Positions 54,709-63,080 of a stretch of 64,000 nt of DNA are shown here, piece after piece. The stretch is from Pseudomonas fluorescens (GTDB lineage Bacteria > Pseudomonadota > Gammaproteobacteria > Pseudomonadales > Pseudomonadaceae). The notes under the pieces were generated by a model that saw only the letters and a list, made by a program, of their open reading frames with translations, was not told where the DNA came from and did no database searches. Position 1 is the stretch's first letter; each line of letters begins with the position of its first letter. The stretch lies in contig NZ_LR134318.1 in NCBI RefSeq assembly GCF_900636825.1, forward strand, positions 2,017,501 to 2,081,500, read 5' to 3'. Made by a program: the position numbers and the translations under genes.

Positions 54709-56151
54709 ATGCTGTCTCTGCTCACTGAACACCCGTTGGTTTGTGCGTTGATCCTGATCGTTGTCGATCTCGGTCTGTGGCGCTTGATCAGTTCCCATGG
54801 CAGCGAGTGGAAACTGTTGGTGCGCGTGCTGATTTTCAGTCTGTTCAGCGTGTTGCTGTTCAACGAAGGCCTCAATCCGATGGAGCCTGCGCCGTGGGCG
54901 GACAATGTGCCGCTGCATCTGGCGGCGACCGGGTTGCAGATCGGCTGGTGGCTGTTCGGGGCACGCACCCTGACCGTGTTGATCGGCGCCGTGATGATGC
55001 AACGCGTCGGCCACACCGGGCGGCTGTTGCAGGACTTGCTTGGCGCAGTGATTTTCCTGATTGCGATCATCGCGGCGCTTGCCTACGTCCTGGATCTGCC
55101 GGTCAAAGGCGTGCTGGCGACCTCCGGCGCCTTGGCGATCATCGTCGGTCTGGCGTTGCAAAGTACCTTGAGCGACGTGTTTTCCGGGATCGTCCTCAAC
55201 ACCACCAAGCCTTATCAACTGGATGACTGGATTTCCATTGATGGCACCGAAGGCCGGGTCACCGACATTGATTGGCGGGCCACACGTCTGCAAACCAGTC
55301 AGGGCAGCATGGCCGTGATTCCCAATTCCCTGGCGGCCAAGGCGAAAATCATCAATTTCAGCCGACCGAGCAACATGTTCGGTGTGGCAGTCAGCGTGCA
55401 GGTCAGCCCCCATGCGCGCCCCAACTCGGTCATCGATGCGTTGGAGCGGGCGATGCAGGGTTGTCGGCAGTTGCTCGACACGCCGGCGCCCAGCGTCGCC
55501 TTGAAAAGCTCCGGTAGCAGCGGCGCGGAATATGAAATCAGCGGGTTTGTGGCGTCGATGGGCGAGAAACGCGTAGTGCGCAATCAGTTGTTCGATCTGG
55601 CCTATCGGCATTTGCAGGCATCCGGCGTGAATCTGCTGTCGAGCGATGAGAGCAGTGCGCCGAGTCTGCTGTCGCGGCCAAGGGCATTGCTCGACAGTTC
55701 GCCGATATTTTCCACGCTGCGTCAGGAAGAGAAAGACACGTTCAGCCAGAACATGAGTCATCAGACTTTCCGCGCGGGAGAAATCATTCTGGCGGGCGGC
55801 GAGGTCAGTGATCACCTGTTCATTATCGAGTCTGGCGTGGTCTCGGTGACTCTCATGCGCCATGGCGCGCCGTTCGAATCCGGACGCATGGGGCCGGGCG
55901 AGGTGATTGGCGAGGCGGGGATTCTTTCTGACACCGCATTGCCAGCGGATTTCTCGGCGAAGACCTTCTGCGTGCTGTATCGCATCGAGAAGACTTACCT
56001 CAAGCCTTGCCTTGATGCCCGCCACGACATCCATGACGCGATGCAGACGCTGCTCGATTACCGCCTGCACAAAGCGCAAGCGTTGACCGAGGAAGCACCG
56101 GTGGCCGTTGCGAAAAAAGGTTTTCTGCAATGGCTGCGCAATCGGGTCTGA
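54709..56151 (+). CDS. MscS-family channel with C-terminal cyclic-nucleotide-binding domain
   Basis: 480 residues from the ATG at 54709, chosen for GGAG upstream and because an earlier in-frame ATG at 54640 lies inside a REP element. Four to five transmembrane segments occupy 1-160. The pore-lining third helix and MscS beta domain carry the family motif (LATSGALAIIVGLALQSTLSDVFSGI, then KPYQLDDWISIDGTEGRVTDIDWRATRL). Residues about 330-450 form a cNMP-binding domain (AGEIILAGGEVSDHLFIIESG, GEVIGEAGILSD). This architecture defines the bacterial cyclic-nucleotide-gated MscS relatives, which respond to cAMP-type ligands rather than mainly to membrane tension. The phosphate-binding cassette resembles the canonical FGExxL..R..(A/T) only partly (GEAGILSDTALPADF, no Arg), so ligand binding is uncertain. 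Confidence 0.88.
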   Translation: MLSLLTEHPLVCALILIVVDLGLWRLISSHGSEWKLLVRVLIFSLFSVLLFNEGLNPMEPAPWADNVPLHLAATGLQIGWWLFGARTLTVLIGAVMMQRVGHTGRLLQDLLGAVIFLIAIIAALAYVLDLPVKGVLATSGALAIIVGLALQSTLSDVFSGIVLNTTKPYQLDDWISIDGTEGRVTDIDWRATRLQTSQGSMAVIPNSLAAKAKIINFSRPSNMFGVAVSVQVSPHARPNSVIDALERAMQGCRQLLDTPAPSVALKSSGSSGAEYEISGFVASMGEKRVVRNQLFDLAYRHLQASGVNLLSSDESSAPSLLSRPRALLDSSPIFSTLRQEEKDTFSQNMSHQTFRAGEIILAGGEVSDHLFIIESGVVSVTLMRHGAPFESGRMGPGEVIGEAGILSDTALPADFSAKTFCVLYRIEKTYLKPCLDARHDIHDAMQTLLDYRLHKAQALTEEAPVAVAKKGFLQWLRNRV

Positions 56152-56235
56152 GGCAACCCGCGAAGATTGAATGCAACCCGCACGGCGCTGCCACGGTCAC
56201 AATTTCTAATCCCCACCGGGCAGGAGTTGCGGACG

Positions 56236-57030
56236 ATGAAAAACCTGCGGATTGCCACTTACAACGTCAACGGCCTGCGCGCGCGGTTGCCGAATTTGCT
56301 TGATTGGCTCAAACGCGAGCAGCCGGACATTGCCTGTCTGCAAGAACTCAAATCGGTCGACAGCGCGTTTCCCGCCGCCGAGCTGGAAGCCGCCGGTTAC
56401 GGCGCGATCTGGCATGGCCAGGCGTCCTGGAACGGCGTGGCGATTCTTGCCCGTGATGCGCAACCGTTGGAAAGCCGGCGCGGTTTGCCGGGCGACCCTG
56501 ATGACAAGCACAGTCGTTACCTGGAGGCCGCGGTGCACGGCGTGCTGGTCGGTTGCCTGTATTTGCCCAACGGCAACCCCCAACCGGGGCCGAAGTTCGA
56601 TTACAAACTGGCCTGGTTCGAGCGGCTGATCAGCTACGCGAAAGACCTGCAAAGCAGCGATCATCCGGTGGTGCTGGCGGGTGACTACAACGTTGTGCCC
56701 ACCGACATGGACATCTACAACACGCGCTCATGGCTCAAGGACGCCTTGTTGCAACCAGAAAGCCGCGAGTGTTACCAGCGTTTGCTCGATCAAGGCTGGA
56801 CCGATTCGCTGCGCCATCTGTATCCAAACGATCGCCTGTATACGTTTTGGGATTACTTCCGCCAGCACTGGCAAAAAAACTCCGGTTTGCGCATTGATCA
56901 TCTCCTGCTCAATCCGGCACTGAGCCCGTATTTGCATGAGGCTGGCGTCGACGCCTGGGTGCGCAATGAACCACACGCCAGCGATCATGCGCCGACATGG
57001 ATTCGCATTGGCTCACGCAAGAAGCGCTAA
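56236..57030 (+). CDS. xth: Exodeoxyribonuclease III family enzyme
   Basis: 264 residues from the ATG at 56236, with AGGAG upstream. All conserved blocks of the AP-endonuclease/ExoIII family are visible: ATYNVNGLRARL, the catalytic Glu in CLQELK, the AGDYNVVPTDMD active site, FWDYFRQHW, RIDHLLLNP and the terminal catalytic SDHAP. It would cleave DNA at abasic sites and degrade 3' ends in base-excision repair. Pseudomonads encode more than one ExoIII-like protein, so xthA versus a paralogue cannot be decided here. Confidence 0.93.
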   Translation: MKNLRIATYNVNGLRARLPNLLDWLKREQPDIACLQELKSVDSAFPAAELEAAGYGAIWHGQASWNGVAILARDAQPLESRRGLPGDPDDKHSRYLEAAVHGVLVGCLYLPNGNPQPGPKFDYKLAWFERLISYAKDLQSSDHPVVLAGDYNVVPTDMDIYNTRSWLKDALLQPESRECYQRLLDQGWTDSLRHLYPNDRLYTFWDYFRQHWQKNSGLRIDHLLLNPALSPYLHEAGVDAWVRNEPHASDHAPTWIRIGSRKKR

Positions 57031-57131
57031 ACGCGATTGGCGAAAGCAATTGTCGAAATTGGCGCCGGATCCCGTATACATGGCGGACCAACCGCGCAGT
57101 GACGTGCGGCCCGATGCCTAAGGAACGAGCA

Positions 57132-57965
57132 ATGAGCGAGCCACGCCTGAAGAATCTGAAGCTGTACCTGCAACGCCTGGGTTTCGATGCGCCGCCGGCA
57201 GCGACTCTCAAGACTTTGCGCCAACTACAGTCGCGCCACACCGGCGTGTTTCCTTTCGAGAATCTGGCGACAGTCACCGGCGCGCCGGTGTTGATCGATC
57301 TGCCGTCCATCGAAGGGAAAATTCTCGTGGGCGGGCGCGGTGGTTACTGCTATGAACTCAATTATCTGTTCTATGCACTGCTGAGTGAGTTGGGCTTCGA
57401 GGTTCGGGCCATCAGCGGGCGCGTGGTCATGAATCAGCCCGAGGGCAGTTGGACGGCACGCACGCACCGCTTGAGCGTGGTGATCCTCGACGGCGTGCGC
57501 TACATCACCGACGTCGGCTTTGGCGGCATGGTCCCGACTGCGCCGCTGCTGCTGGACACGGACGCCGAGCAAGCTACCCCGCACGAACCCTATCGCATTG
57601 AGAAACAGGCCGATGGCTACCTTTTGCGTGCGTACGTGACGGGCGAGTGGCGGCCGATGTATCTGTTCGATCTGCAACGCCAGGAAGACATCGATTACAC
57701 CGTTGGCAACTGGTACGTCTCGACCCATCCAGATTCACCGTTCGCCCAGCGCTTGATGATTGCACGCACCGGTGATGGCTGGCGCAAGACGCTCAACAGT
57801 GGCAGTTTTGCTCTGCATCGCACCGGTGCGGACAGCCAACGGCGCGAGCTGGCGGATGTCGACGAACTGCTCGGCGTGATCGAGCATGAGTTTGGCGTTA
57901 AGTTGTCTGACTCCGCGCCAGTACGGCAATCGCTGGCGCGGGTGATCACGCCAGTCTCGGTCTAG
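57132..57965 (+). CDS. nat: Arylamine N-acetyltransferase
   Basis: 277 residues from the ATG at 57132, preceded by AAGGAACGAG. The catalytic triad of the NAT family is complete: Cys in RGGYCYELN (about residue 72), His in TARTHRLSVV and Asp in YITDVGFGG. It transfers acetyl from acetyl-CoA to arylamines or hydrazines in the cytoplasm. The last four bases (CTAG) are shared with the convergent brnA stop. Confidence 0.93.
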   Translation: MSEPRLKNLKLYLQRLGFDAPPAATLKTLRQLQSRHTGVFPFENLATVTGAPVLIDLPSIEGKILVGGRGGYCYELNYLFYALLSELGFEVRAISGRVVMNQPEGSWTARTHRLSVVILDGVRYITDVGFGGMVPTAPLLLDTDAEQATPHEPYRIEKQADGYLLRAYVTGEWRPMYLFDLQRQEDIDYTVGNWYVSTHPDSPFAQRLMIARTGDGWRKTLNSGSFALHRTGADSQRRELADVDELLGVIEHEFGVKLSDSAPVRQSLARVITPVSV

Positions 57966-58297
57966 GGCTTCACAACCGGCTCCAGCACCCGGCGAATTTC
58001 ACCGATGGCCGCCGACAGCTTGCGCTCGAGACTCTTGAGGTCAGTGGCTGTAATACCTTTTTTGAACTGCCCGGAAACGCCCGCATCCTCAGCCCGATCC
58101 GCTGCGCGAGGGTTGTCGAGCAACGCCTGTCGGAGCGTGTTGTTGATCACGGTCTGATAACCGAACCCTTCATTTTCCGCAGCGGTGCGCGCCGCCTCGA
58201 TCACTGCGTCATCGAGCATGATGGTAATGCGGGTCTTACCCTTGTTGGGCGCCACAGCACCGCGTTTGCCTTGGGAAAAGTCGTATTCATCTTTCAT
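57962..58297 (-). CDS. brnA: BrnA antitoxin
   Basis: 111 residues. The segment TRITIMLDDAVIEAARTAAENEGFGYQTVINNTLRQAL is the ribbon-helix-helix domain typical of BrnA, preceded by a basic N-terminal tail that is thought to cover the toxin. It lies 3 bases downstream of brnT. BrnA is expected to neutralise BrnT and repress the operon. The C-terminal extension (60-111) is longer than in many BrnA proteins. Confidence 0.88.
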   Translation of the reverse strand: MKDEYDFSQGKRGAVAPNKGKTRITIMLDDAVIEAARTAAENEGFGYQTVINNTLRQALLDNPRAADRAEDAGVSGQFKKGITATDLKSLERKLSAAIGEIRRVLEPVVKP

Positions 58298-58300
58298 TGA

Positions 58301-58585
58301 TCAAGCCTCCAGAAAATAGGTGCGCCGTTCGCTCGGTGTCGCGAGACGTGCAGAAATAATTCGAACGACATTTGTTTCACGGTAGCTGTATGCGATGACC
58401 AGCAAACGTCCTTTGCCATCGAGCCCAAGGGAAATCCAGCGTTGCTCGTCATGGTCATTGTCCTCGACGGTCAGTGCGCGTTCGTCGTGCAAGACCGGTT
58501 CTGCCTCAGCGAGGCTGATGCCTTTGTGCTTGAGTTTGTTGGCTGCGTTCTTGCTTTTGTCGTACTGAATCTTGAATGACTTCAT
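58301..58585 (-). CDS. brnT: BrnT family ribonuclease toxin
   Basis: 94 residues. Family features: an N-terminal DKSKNAANKLKHKGISLAEA segment, then VLHDE, HDEQRWISLG, LLVIAYSYRE and the terminal RIISARLATPSERRTYF. BrnT is a RelE-fold ribonuclease that arrests translation; here it is first in the operon, before its antitoxin, the usual BrnTA order. The gene pair is more AT-rich at its promoter than the neighbours, which suits acquisition by transfer. Confidence 0.9.
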   Translation of the reverse strand: MKSFKIQYDKSKNAANKLKHKGISLAEAEPVLHDERALTVEDNDHDEQRWISLGLDGKGRLLVIAYSYRETNVVRIISARLATPSERRTYFLEA

Positions 58586-58612
58586 TATGCATACTTTATA
58601 TGTATAAAAAAG
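58586..58612 (-). promoter_or_regulatory. brnT: AT-rich promoter/operator candidate for brnTA
   Basis: The stretch GCATACTTTATATGTATA directly upstream of brnT contains short inverted ATAC/GTAT arms and, on the minus strand, TATAAAGTATGCATAAT that can serve as a -10. BrnA proteins repress their own promoter, so it is a plausible operator. A separate GCGACCG hairpin follows at about 58614-58636. Confidence 0.4.
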
Positions 58613-58759
58613 GGCGCGACCGCACCGTCGGTCGCCATGAGCACTTCAGCGTAGTAACAGCGAACGACGATGCCGGAGGGGATGTGTTGCCGGATTTGTG
58701 GGGGATGGAAGAGGCGGGCTAGAAGGTTGGATGGCTACCTATTCAATTTGTGACTGATA

Positions 58760-58773
58760 AGTTGTATACAACT
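58760..58773. promoter_or_regulatory. Palindromic operator candidate in front of the NCS2 permease
   Basis: AGTTGTATACAACT is a perfect 14-bp palindrome containing TTGTATACAA, a form used by GntR-family regulators. A second perfect palindrome, GGACATTTGTCC, lies at 58778-58789. Both are within 80 bases of the permease start. Confidence 0.45.
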
Positions 58774-58839
58774 CTATGGACATTTGTCCCGAGTATTGAA
58801 TACAGTGTGCCCATAACAAAAACCAGGGAACCCCCCACC

Positions 58840-60363
58840 ATGAAAACGCCCCATGTTTCACACCAACGGCCCGAGGACGAAAATCTCGGGGTCGGCGCGA
58901 ATATGGCTTACGGCCTGCAACATGTTCTGACCATGTATGGCGGCATCGTCGCGGTGCCATTGATCATCGGTCAGGCTGCCGGGCTGTCGCCGGCGGATAT
59001 TGGTTTGTTGATTGCTGCTTCATTGTTTGCGGGGGGGCTGGCGACGCTGCTGCAAACCCTGGGTCTACCGTTTTTTGGCTGTCAATTGCCGCTGGTGCAG
59101 GGCGTGTCGTTCTCCGGCGTAGCGACCATGGTTGCGATCGTCAGCAGTGGCGGGGAGGGCGGTTTCCAGTCGGTGCTGGGCGCGGTGATTGCGGCGTCAT
59201 TGATCGGCTTGCTGATCACGCCGGTGTTCTCACGCATCACCAAGTTTTTCCCGCCGCTGGTAACGGGCATCGTGATCACAACCATTGGTTTGACATTGAT
59301 GCCGGTGGCCGCACGTTGGGCCATGGGCGGCAATAGCCACGCGCCGGACTTCGGCAGCATGCAGAACATCGGCCTGGCCGCCGTGACACTGGTGCTGGTA
59401 TTGCTGCTGAGCAAGGTTGGCAGCTCGACGATTTCACGGTTGTCGATTCTGCTGGCCATGGTCATCGGTACGGTGTTGGCGGTGTTTCTCGGCATGGCGG
59501 ATTTCTCCGGGGTCACTACCGGCCCGATGTTCGGCTTCCCGACGCCGTTCCATTTCGGCATGCCGACTTTCCACTTCGCAGCGATCCTGTCGATGTGCAT
59601 TGTTGTCATGGTGACTTTGGTGGAAACGTCGGCGGACATCCTCGCCGTCGGTGAGATCATCGGCACCAAGGTCGATTCCAAGCGCCTGGGCAACGGTCTG
59701 CGCGCCGACATGCTGTCGAGCATGTTCGCGCCGATCTTCGGCTCTTTCACGCAAAGCGCGTTTGCCCAGAACGTCGGGCTGGTGGCAGTGACCGGCATCA
59801 AGAGCCGTTTCGTGGTGGCCACGGGCGGTCTGTTCCTGGTGGTCCTCGGCCTGCTGCCGTTCATGGGGCGGGTCATCGCGGCGGTGCCGACTTCGGTGCT
59901 GGGTGGCGCCGGCATCGTGCTGTTCGGCACCGTGGCCGCGAGCGGCATTCGCACGCTGTCGAAGGTGGACTATCGCAACAACGTCAACCTGATCATCGTT
60001 GCCACTTCGATCGGCTTCGGCATGATTCCAATTGCCGCGCCGAACTTCTACGATCACTTCCCTAGCTGGTTCGCGACCATTTTCCACTCGGGGATCAGTT
60101 CGTCGGCGATCATGGCGATTCTGCTCAACCTGGCCTTCAACCACTTCACCACGGGCAACTCGGATCAGCAGTCGGTGTTTGCCGCAGCGGAAGAGCGGAC
60201 CCTGCGCTATCGTGATCTGGCGGCGTTGCGCGAAGGCGATTACTTCAGCGACGGCAAGCTGCATGATTGCGATGGCAAGGAAGTGCCGGTGATCGAGCCC
60301 GATGACCACGATCATGGGCATGGCGCGCCGAAGGTGCTGGTGAAAAGCAGCGAACATGTCTGA
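58840..60363 (+). CDS. NCS2 family purine/uracil permease
   Basis: 507 residues from the ATG at 58840; an in-frame ATG at 58750 would place coding sequence over two palindromes. The protein has about 12-14 hydrophobic segments and NCS2 signatures: YGLQHVLTMYGGIVAVPLIIG at the start of helix 1, the histidine-containing QHV, VETSADILAVGEI in the region of helix 8 and SAFAQNVGLVAVTGIKSRFV in the region of helix 10. The QNVGLVAVTG form resembles urate/xanthine transporters (UacT/XanQ side) more than uracil permease; substrate is not certain. The C-terminus is His/Asp-rich (DDHDHGHGAP). It moves purines into the cell with protons. Confidence 0.9.
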   Translation: MKTPHVSHQRPEDENLGVGANMAYGLQHVLTMYGGIVAVPLIIGQAAGLSPADIGLLIAASLFAGGLATLLQTLGLPFFGCQLPLVQGVSFSGVATMVAIVSSGGEGGFQSVLGAVIAASLIGLLITPVFSRITKFFPPLVTGIVITTIGLTLMPVAARWAMGGNSHAPDFGSMQNIGLAAVTLVLVLLLSKVGSSTISRLSILLAMVIGTVLAVFLGMADFSGVTTGPMFGFPTPFHFGMPTFHFAAILSMCIVVMVTLVETSADILAVGEIIGTKVDSKRLGNGLRADMLSSMFAPIFGSFTQSAFAQNVGLVAVTGIKSRFVVATGGLFLVVLGLLPFMGRVIAAVPTSVLGGAGIVLFGTVAASGIRTLSKVDYRNNVNLIIVATSIGFGMIPIAAPNFYDHFPSWFATIFHSGISSSAIMAILLNLAFNHFTTGNSDQQSVFAAAEERTLRYRDLAALREGDYFSDGKLHDCDGKEVPVIEPDDHDHGHGAPKVLVKSSEHV

Positions 60364-60384
60364 CGGTTGTAGCTGAGTAGAGAA

Positions 60385-60417
60385 GGGCCGATCTGTTTGT
60401 ACAGGTCGGCCCTTTTT
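60385..60417 (+). terminator. Rho-independent terminator of the NCS2 permease
   Basis: GGGCCGATCTGT / ACAGGTCGGCCC stem (one mismatch) with a 4-base loop and five T residues, 22 bases after the stop. Confidence 0.85.
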
Positions 60418-60429
60418 CATTTTGAGATC

Positions 60430-60528
60430 AAAAGATCGCAGCCTTCGGCAGCTCCTACAGGTGCGGTGTTCATCCGCAAATGGGCGGAATATGGAACCTG
60501 TGTAGGAGCTGCCGCAGGCTGCGATCTT
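60430..60528. repeat. Inverted REP pair
   Basis: Two near-complementary copies of the same unit as at 39857 (60430-60459 and 60501-60528) enclose 41 bases. They differ at one position in the hairpin arm. Confidence 0.85.
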
Positions 60529-60548
60529 GTATCTTTTCGAGCGCCCAC

Positions 60549-60583
60549 AAAAAAGCCCCTGAACCTTGCGATTCAGGGGCTTT
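60549..60583 (-). terminator. Rho-independent terminator of tRNA-Asn
   Basis: On the minus strand a 12-bp stem (AAAGCCCCTGAA / TTCAGGGGCTTT) with an 8-base loop runs into a T tract, just beyond the tRNA 3' end. Confidence 0.9.
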
Positions 60584-60589
60584 GCTATT

Positions 60590-60665
<76 letters not shown>

Positions 60666-60884
60666 ATTGGTGCGTATGTTACTGATTCAAAAAGAGAAGT
60701 CAAGCATCGGTTGGTGACTTTTGCGATTCCTCGGGACGAACGGCATTTTGTCAGCGATTGGCGGTTACCAGAAACGCCTCGGGGGTCTACCATGGCAGCC
60801 CGGAAGTGGTGACACGCGCTGCCGGCCATTCGCCGCATAGGTACGCGCCATGACTCAAATCACTCGCAACAACGAGGTGCTCGC

Positions 60885-61115
60885 ATGAGCACTGCACAGA
60901 TCAGCCTGCCCAAAGGCATCGGCCCGCACGCTGAAAAACTCTTCGACGCCATCATTCAGGCCAGCACCGCCGACGAATTGAACCGCGCGGGCGGCAAGGC
61001 TGAAGGTTTCGTCCTCGGTCTTGAAAGCGCCAAGGCTATCAAGAGCCAGGTTGCCGAATCGCTGTATGTGATTTACGACGATGCCGCCAGCCAGCGCTCG
61101 TCGGAACTGGCTTAA
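60885..61115 (+). CDS. Small protein of unknown function
   Basis: 76 residues, ATG preceded by GAGGTG. The sequence (MSTAQISLPKGIGPHAEKLF...) is soluble and probably mostly helical, with no signal peptide, membrane segment or Cys residues. I recognise no domain. The 219-base gap before it, after the tRNA, shows nothing identifiable. The next gene is convergent and the two overlap by four bases at their stop codons. Confidence 0.65.
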   Translation: MSTAQISLPKGIGPHAEKLFDAIIQASTADELNRAGGKAEGFVLGLESAKAIKSQVAESLYVIYDDAASQRSSELA

Positions 61116-61312
61116 CCGCCAAAGGTAATTGTGCCGAGCATCAGCTTGGCATAGGCCGCCGTCGCTGCCAGTTGCACCAGCCACAGGACCAGGCCACCGA
61201 GGAATACCCCGGCGGCGATTTGCAGCACCAGACTTTTTTCGCGCTTGGCCGGTGCGCGCGGGATGAAATCATCCAGATCGTCACGGTCGGCGCGCAGGTT
61301 GTCGTTTTTCAT
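61112..61312 (-). CDS. Small single-pass membrane protein of unknown function
   Basis: 66 residues from the ATG at 61312, with GAGAAG upstream; a TTG at 61327 could add five residues. The N-terminal 30 residues are charged (MKNDNLRADRDDLDDFIPRA). They are followed by one transmembrane segment of about 28 residues (LQIAAGVFLGGLVLWLVQLA...) with the C-terminus ending TITFGG. No known family recognised. Confidence 0.6.
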   Translation of the reverse strand: MKNDNLRADRDDLDDFIPRAPAKREKSLVLQIAAGVFLGGLVLWLVQLAATAAYAKLMLGTITFGG

Positions 61313-61352
61313 CAGGCTTCTCTTCAATATTCTCGGGTGTAGACAAAACCGG

Positions 61353-61449
61353 TAGGAGCTGCGGAACGCTGCGATCTGTTGATCCTGACCTTGATCTCGA
61401 AGACAAGATCAACGGATCGCAGCCTCGTTTCACTCGTCAGCTCCTACAA
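61353..61449. repeat. Diverged inverted REP pair
   Basis: GTAGGAGCTGCGGAACGCTG at 61354 faces a copy ending GTCAGCTCCTAC at 61447, with a GATC-rich inverted core between. Arms match only partly, so the element has decayed. Confidence 0.65.
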
Positions 61450-61496
61450 TTTGAATTGTGTGCAGTCTAGAGGTTGCAAGGAGTTTTCCGGGCAAA

Positions 61497-61530
61497 TAAA
61501 AAACGGGAAGCCATCATGGCTTCCCGTTTT
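61497..61530 (-). terminator. Rho-independent terminator of the aromatic aminotransferase
   Basis: AAAACGGGAAGCC / GGCTTCCCGTTTT stem with a 5-base loop; on the minus strand it is followed by T residues, 17 bases beyond the gene. Confidence 0.88.
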
Positions 61531-61546
61531 TCATCGCAGGGCGAAA

Positions 61547-62743
61547 TCAGATGACCTGAACAATCGCGTCTGTCACAGCCTTGATGTTGCTCTGGTTCAG
61601 CGCGGCCACGCAAATGCGGCCGGTGTCCAGGGCATAGATGCCAAACTCGTTACGCAGGCGATGCACTTGTTCAGTGGTCAGGCCGGAGTAGGAGAACATG
61701 CCGCGCTGACGGCCGACGAAGCTGAAGTCGCGGCCCGGTGCTTTCGCTGCGAGCAGATCAACCATCTGCGTACGCATGCCGCGAATCCGCAGGCGCATTT
61801 CCGCCAGTTCGGCTTCCCACTGCGCGCGCAATTCCGGGCTGTTCAACACAGCGGCGACGATGCTCGCGCCATGAGTCGGCGGGTTGGAGTAGTTGGTACG
61901 GATCACGCGTTTGACCTGCGACAGCACGCGTGCGCTTTCTTCTTTCGATTCGCTGATGATCGACAGAGCGCCGACGCGCTCGCCGTACAGCGAGAATGAC
62001 TTGGAGAACGAGCTCGAGACGAAGAACGTCAGGCCCGATTCGGCAAACAGACGCACGGCAGCGGCGTCTTCATCGATGCCGTCGCCGAAACCCTGGTAAG
62101 CCATGTCGAGGAACGGCACGTGACCTTTGGCTTTGACCACTTCCAGGACGTTGCTCCAGTCCGCCGGGGTCAAATCGACGCCGGTCGGGTTGTGGCAGCA
62201 CGCATGGAGGATCACGATCGAGCCGTTCGGCAGGGCGTTGAGGTCGTCGAGCATGCCGGCGCGGTTAACGTCGTGAGTGGCGGCATCGTAATAACGATAG
62301 TTCTGCACCGGGAAACCGGCGGTTTCGAACAGCGCGCGGTGGTTTTCCCAGCTTGGGTCGCTGATTGCCACAACGGCGTTCGGCAGCAGCTGCTTGAGGA
62401 AGTCAGCACCGATTTTCAGTGCGCCGGTACCGCCGACGGCCTGAGTGGTGACGACACGACCGGCGCTGATCAGCGGCGAATCGTTGCCGAACAGCAGCTT
62501 CTGCACGGCCTGATCGTAGGCAGCGATGCCATCGATCGGCAGGTAACCGCGCGAAGCGTGTTGAGCGACGCGAATCGTCTCGGCTTCGATCACCGCGCGC
62601 AGCAGGGGAATTCGCCCCTCTTCGTTGCAGTAAACGCCCACGCCCAGGTTGACCTTGGTGGTCCGGGTATCGGCGTTGAATGCTTCGTTGAGGCCCAGGA
62701 TTGGATCGCGGGGTGCCATTTCGACAGCGGAGAACAGGCTCAT
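61547..62743 (-). CDS. tyrB: Aromatic amino acid aminotransferase
   Basis: 398 residues, starting MSLFSAVEMAPRDPILGLNEAF, the usual start of the aspartate/aromatic aminotransferase subfamily I. The PLP lysine is in SSSFSKSFSLYGERVG, with ACCHNPTGVDLT and SDPSWENHRALF as other cofactor-site blocks. It interconverts aromatic amino acids (and aspartate) with their 2-oxo acids. The sequence does not separate TyrB from PhhC or AspC by itself; the position next to uvrB is common in Pseudomonas chromosomes for the tyrB copy (recalled). A clear Shine-Dalgarno site is not seen. Confidence 0.88.
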   Translation of the reverse strand: MSLFSAVEMAPRDPILGLNEAFNADTRTTKVNLGVGVYCNEEGRIPLLRAVIEAETIRVAQHASRGYLPIDGIAAYDQAVQKLLFGNDSPLISAGRVVTTQAVGGTGALKIGADFLKQLLPNAVVAISDPSWENHRALFETAGFPVQNYRYYDAATHDVNRAGMLDDLNALPNGSIVILHACCHNPTGVDLTPADWSNVLEVVKAKGHVPFLDMAYQGFGDGIDEDAAAVRLFAESGLTFFVSSSFSKSFSLYGERVGALSIISESKEESARVLSQVKRVIRTNYSNPPTHGASIVAAVLNSPELRAQWEAELAEMRLRIRGMRTQMVDLLAAKAPGRDFSFVGRQRGMFSYSGLTTEQVHRLRNEFGIYALDTGRICVAALNQSNIKAVTDAIVQVI

Positions 62744-63080
62744 TATTACGGCGGCTCTGAATGGGGAGTGGAGGGACGTGTCGCGCTCCAGCCGGATGCA
62801 CTAGAGCGGTGCACAAACGGGGAGCTAGTATAGAGGCCATTACTCGGCGATGGCGACAGGCGATTCGGCTTTTCCGCTAACTTTTCCCGAATATTTGTCG
62901 ACCGTTAGTCGCTTGGCCTTGTCAGAGTCTTTACCGGATGTAGGACGTTTGCCTTGAAAGGTGAGGCAGTCGCCACCACATTGAGCACAATCCAGGTTTT
63001 TTCTTGCGCGACACCGGTCGTTTGCGGTCGTCCACGTGGTGCTCCGCTTTGCTCGGAAGGCCGCGATACCAGAGGTGTGT
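62744..63080. other. Intergenic region between tyrB and uvrB, no feature recognised
   Basis: This 337-base divergent region must carry promoters for both genes. I found no LexA box (CTGT-N8-ACAG), no strong hairpin and no credible small gene. Confidence 0.6.

Noticed and set aside
54652..56130. Minus-strand open frame opposite the MscS-type channel
   Set aside because: Composition typical of an antisense shadow (rich in Gln, His, Arg); no hydrophobic or domain pattern, while the plus strand has a full MscS-CNB architecture.
62744..63080. LexA box for uvrB
   Set aside because: No CTGT-N8-ACAG match in the intergenic region.
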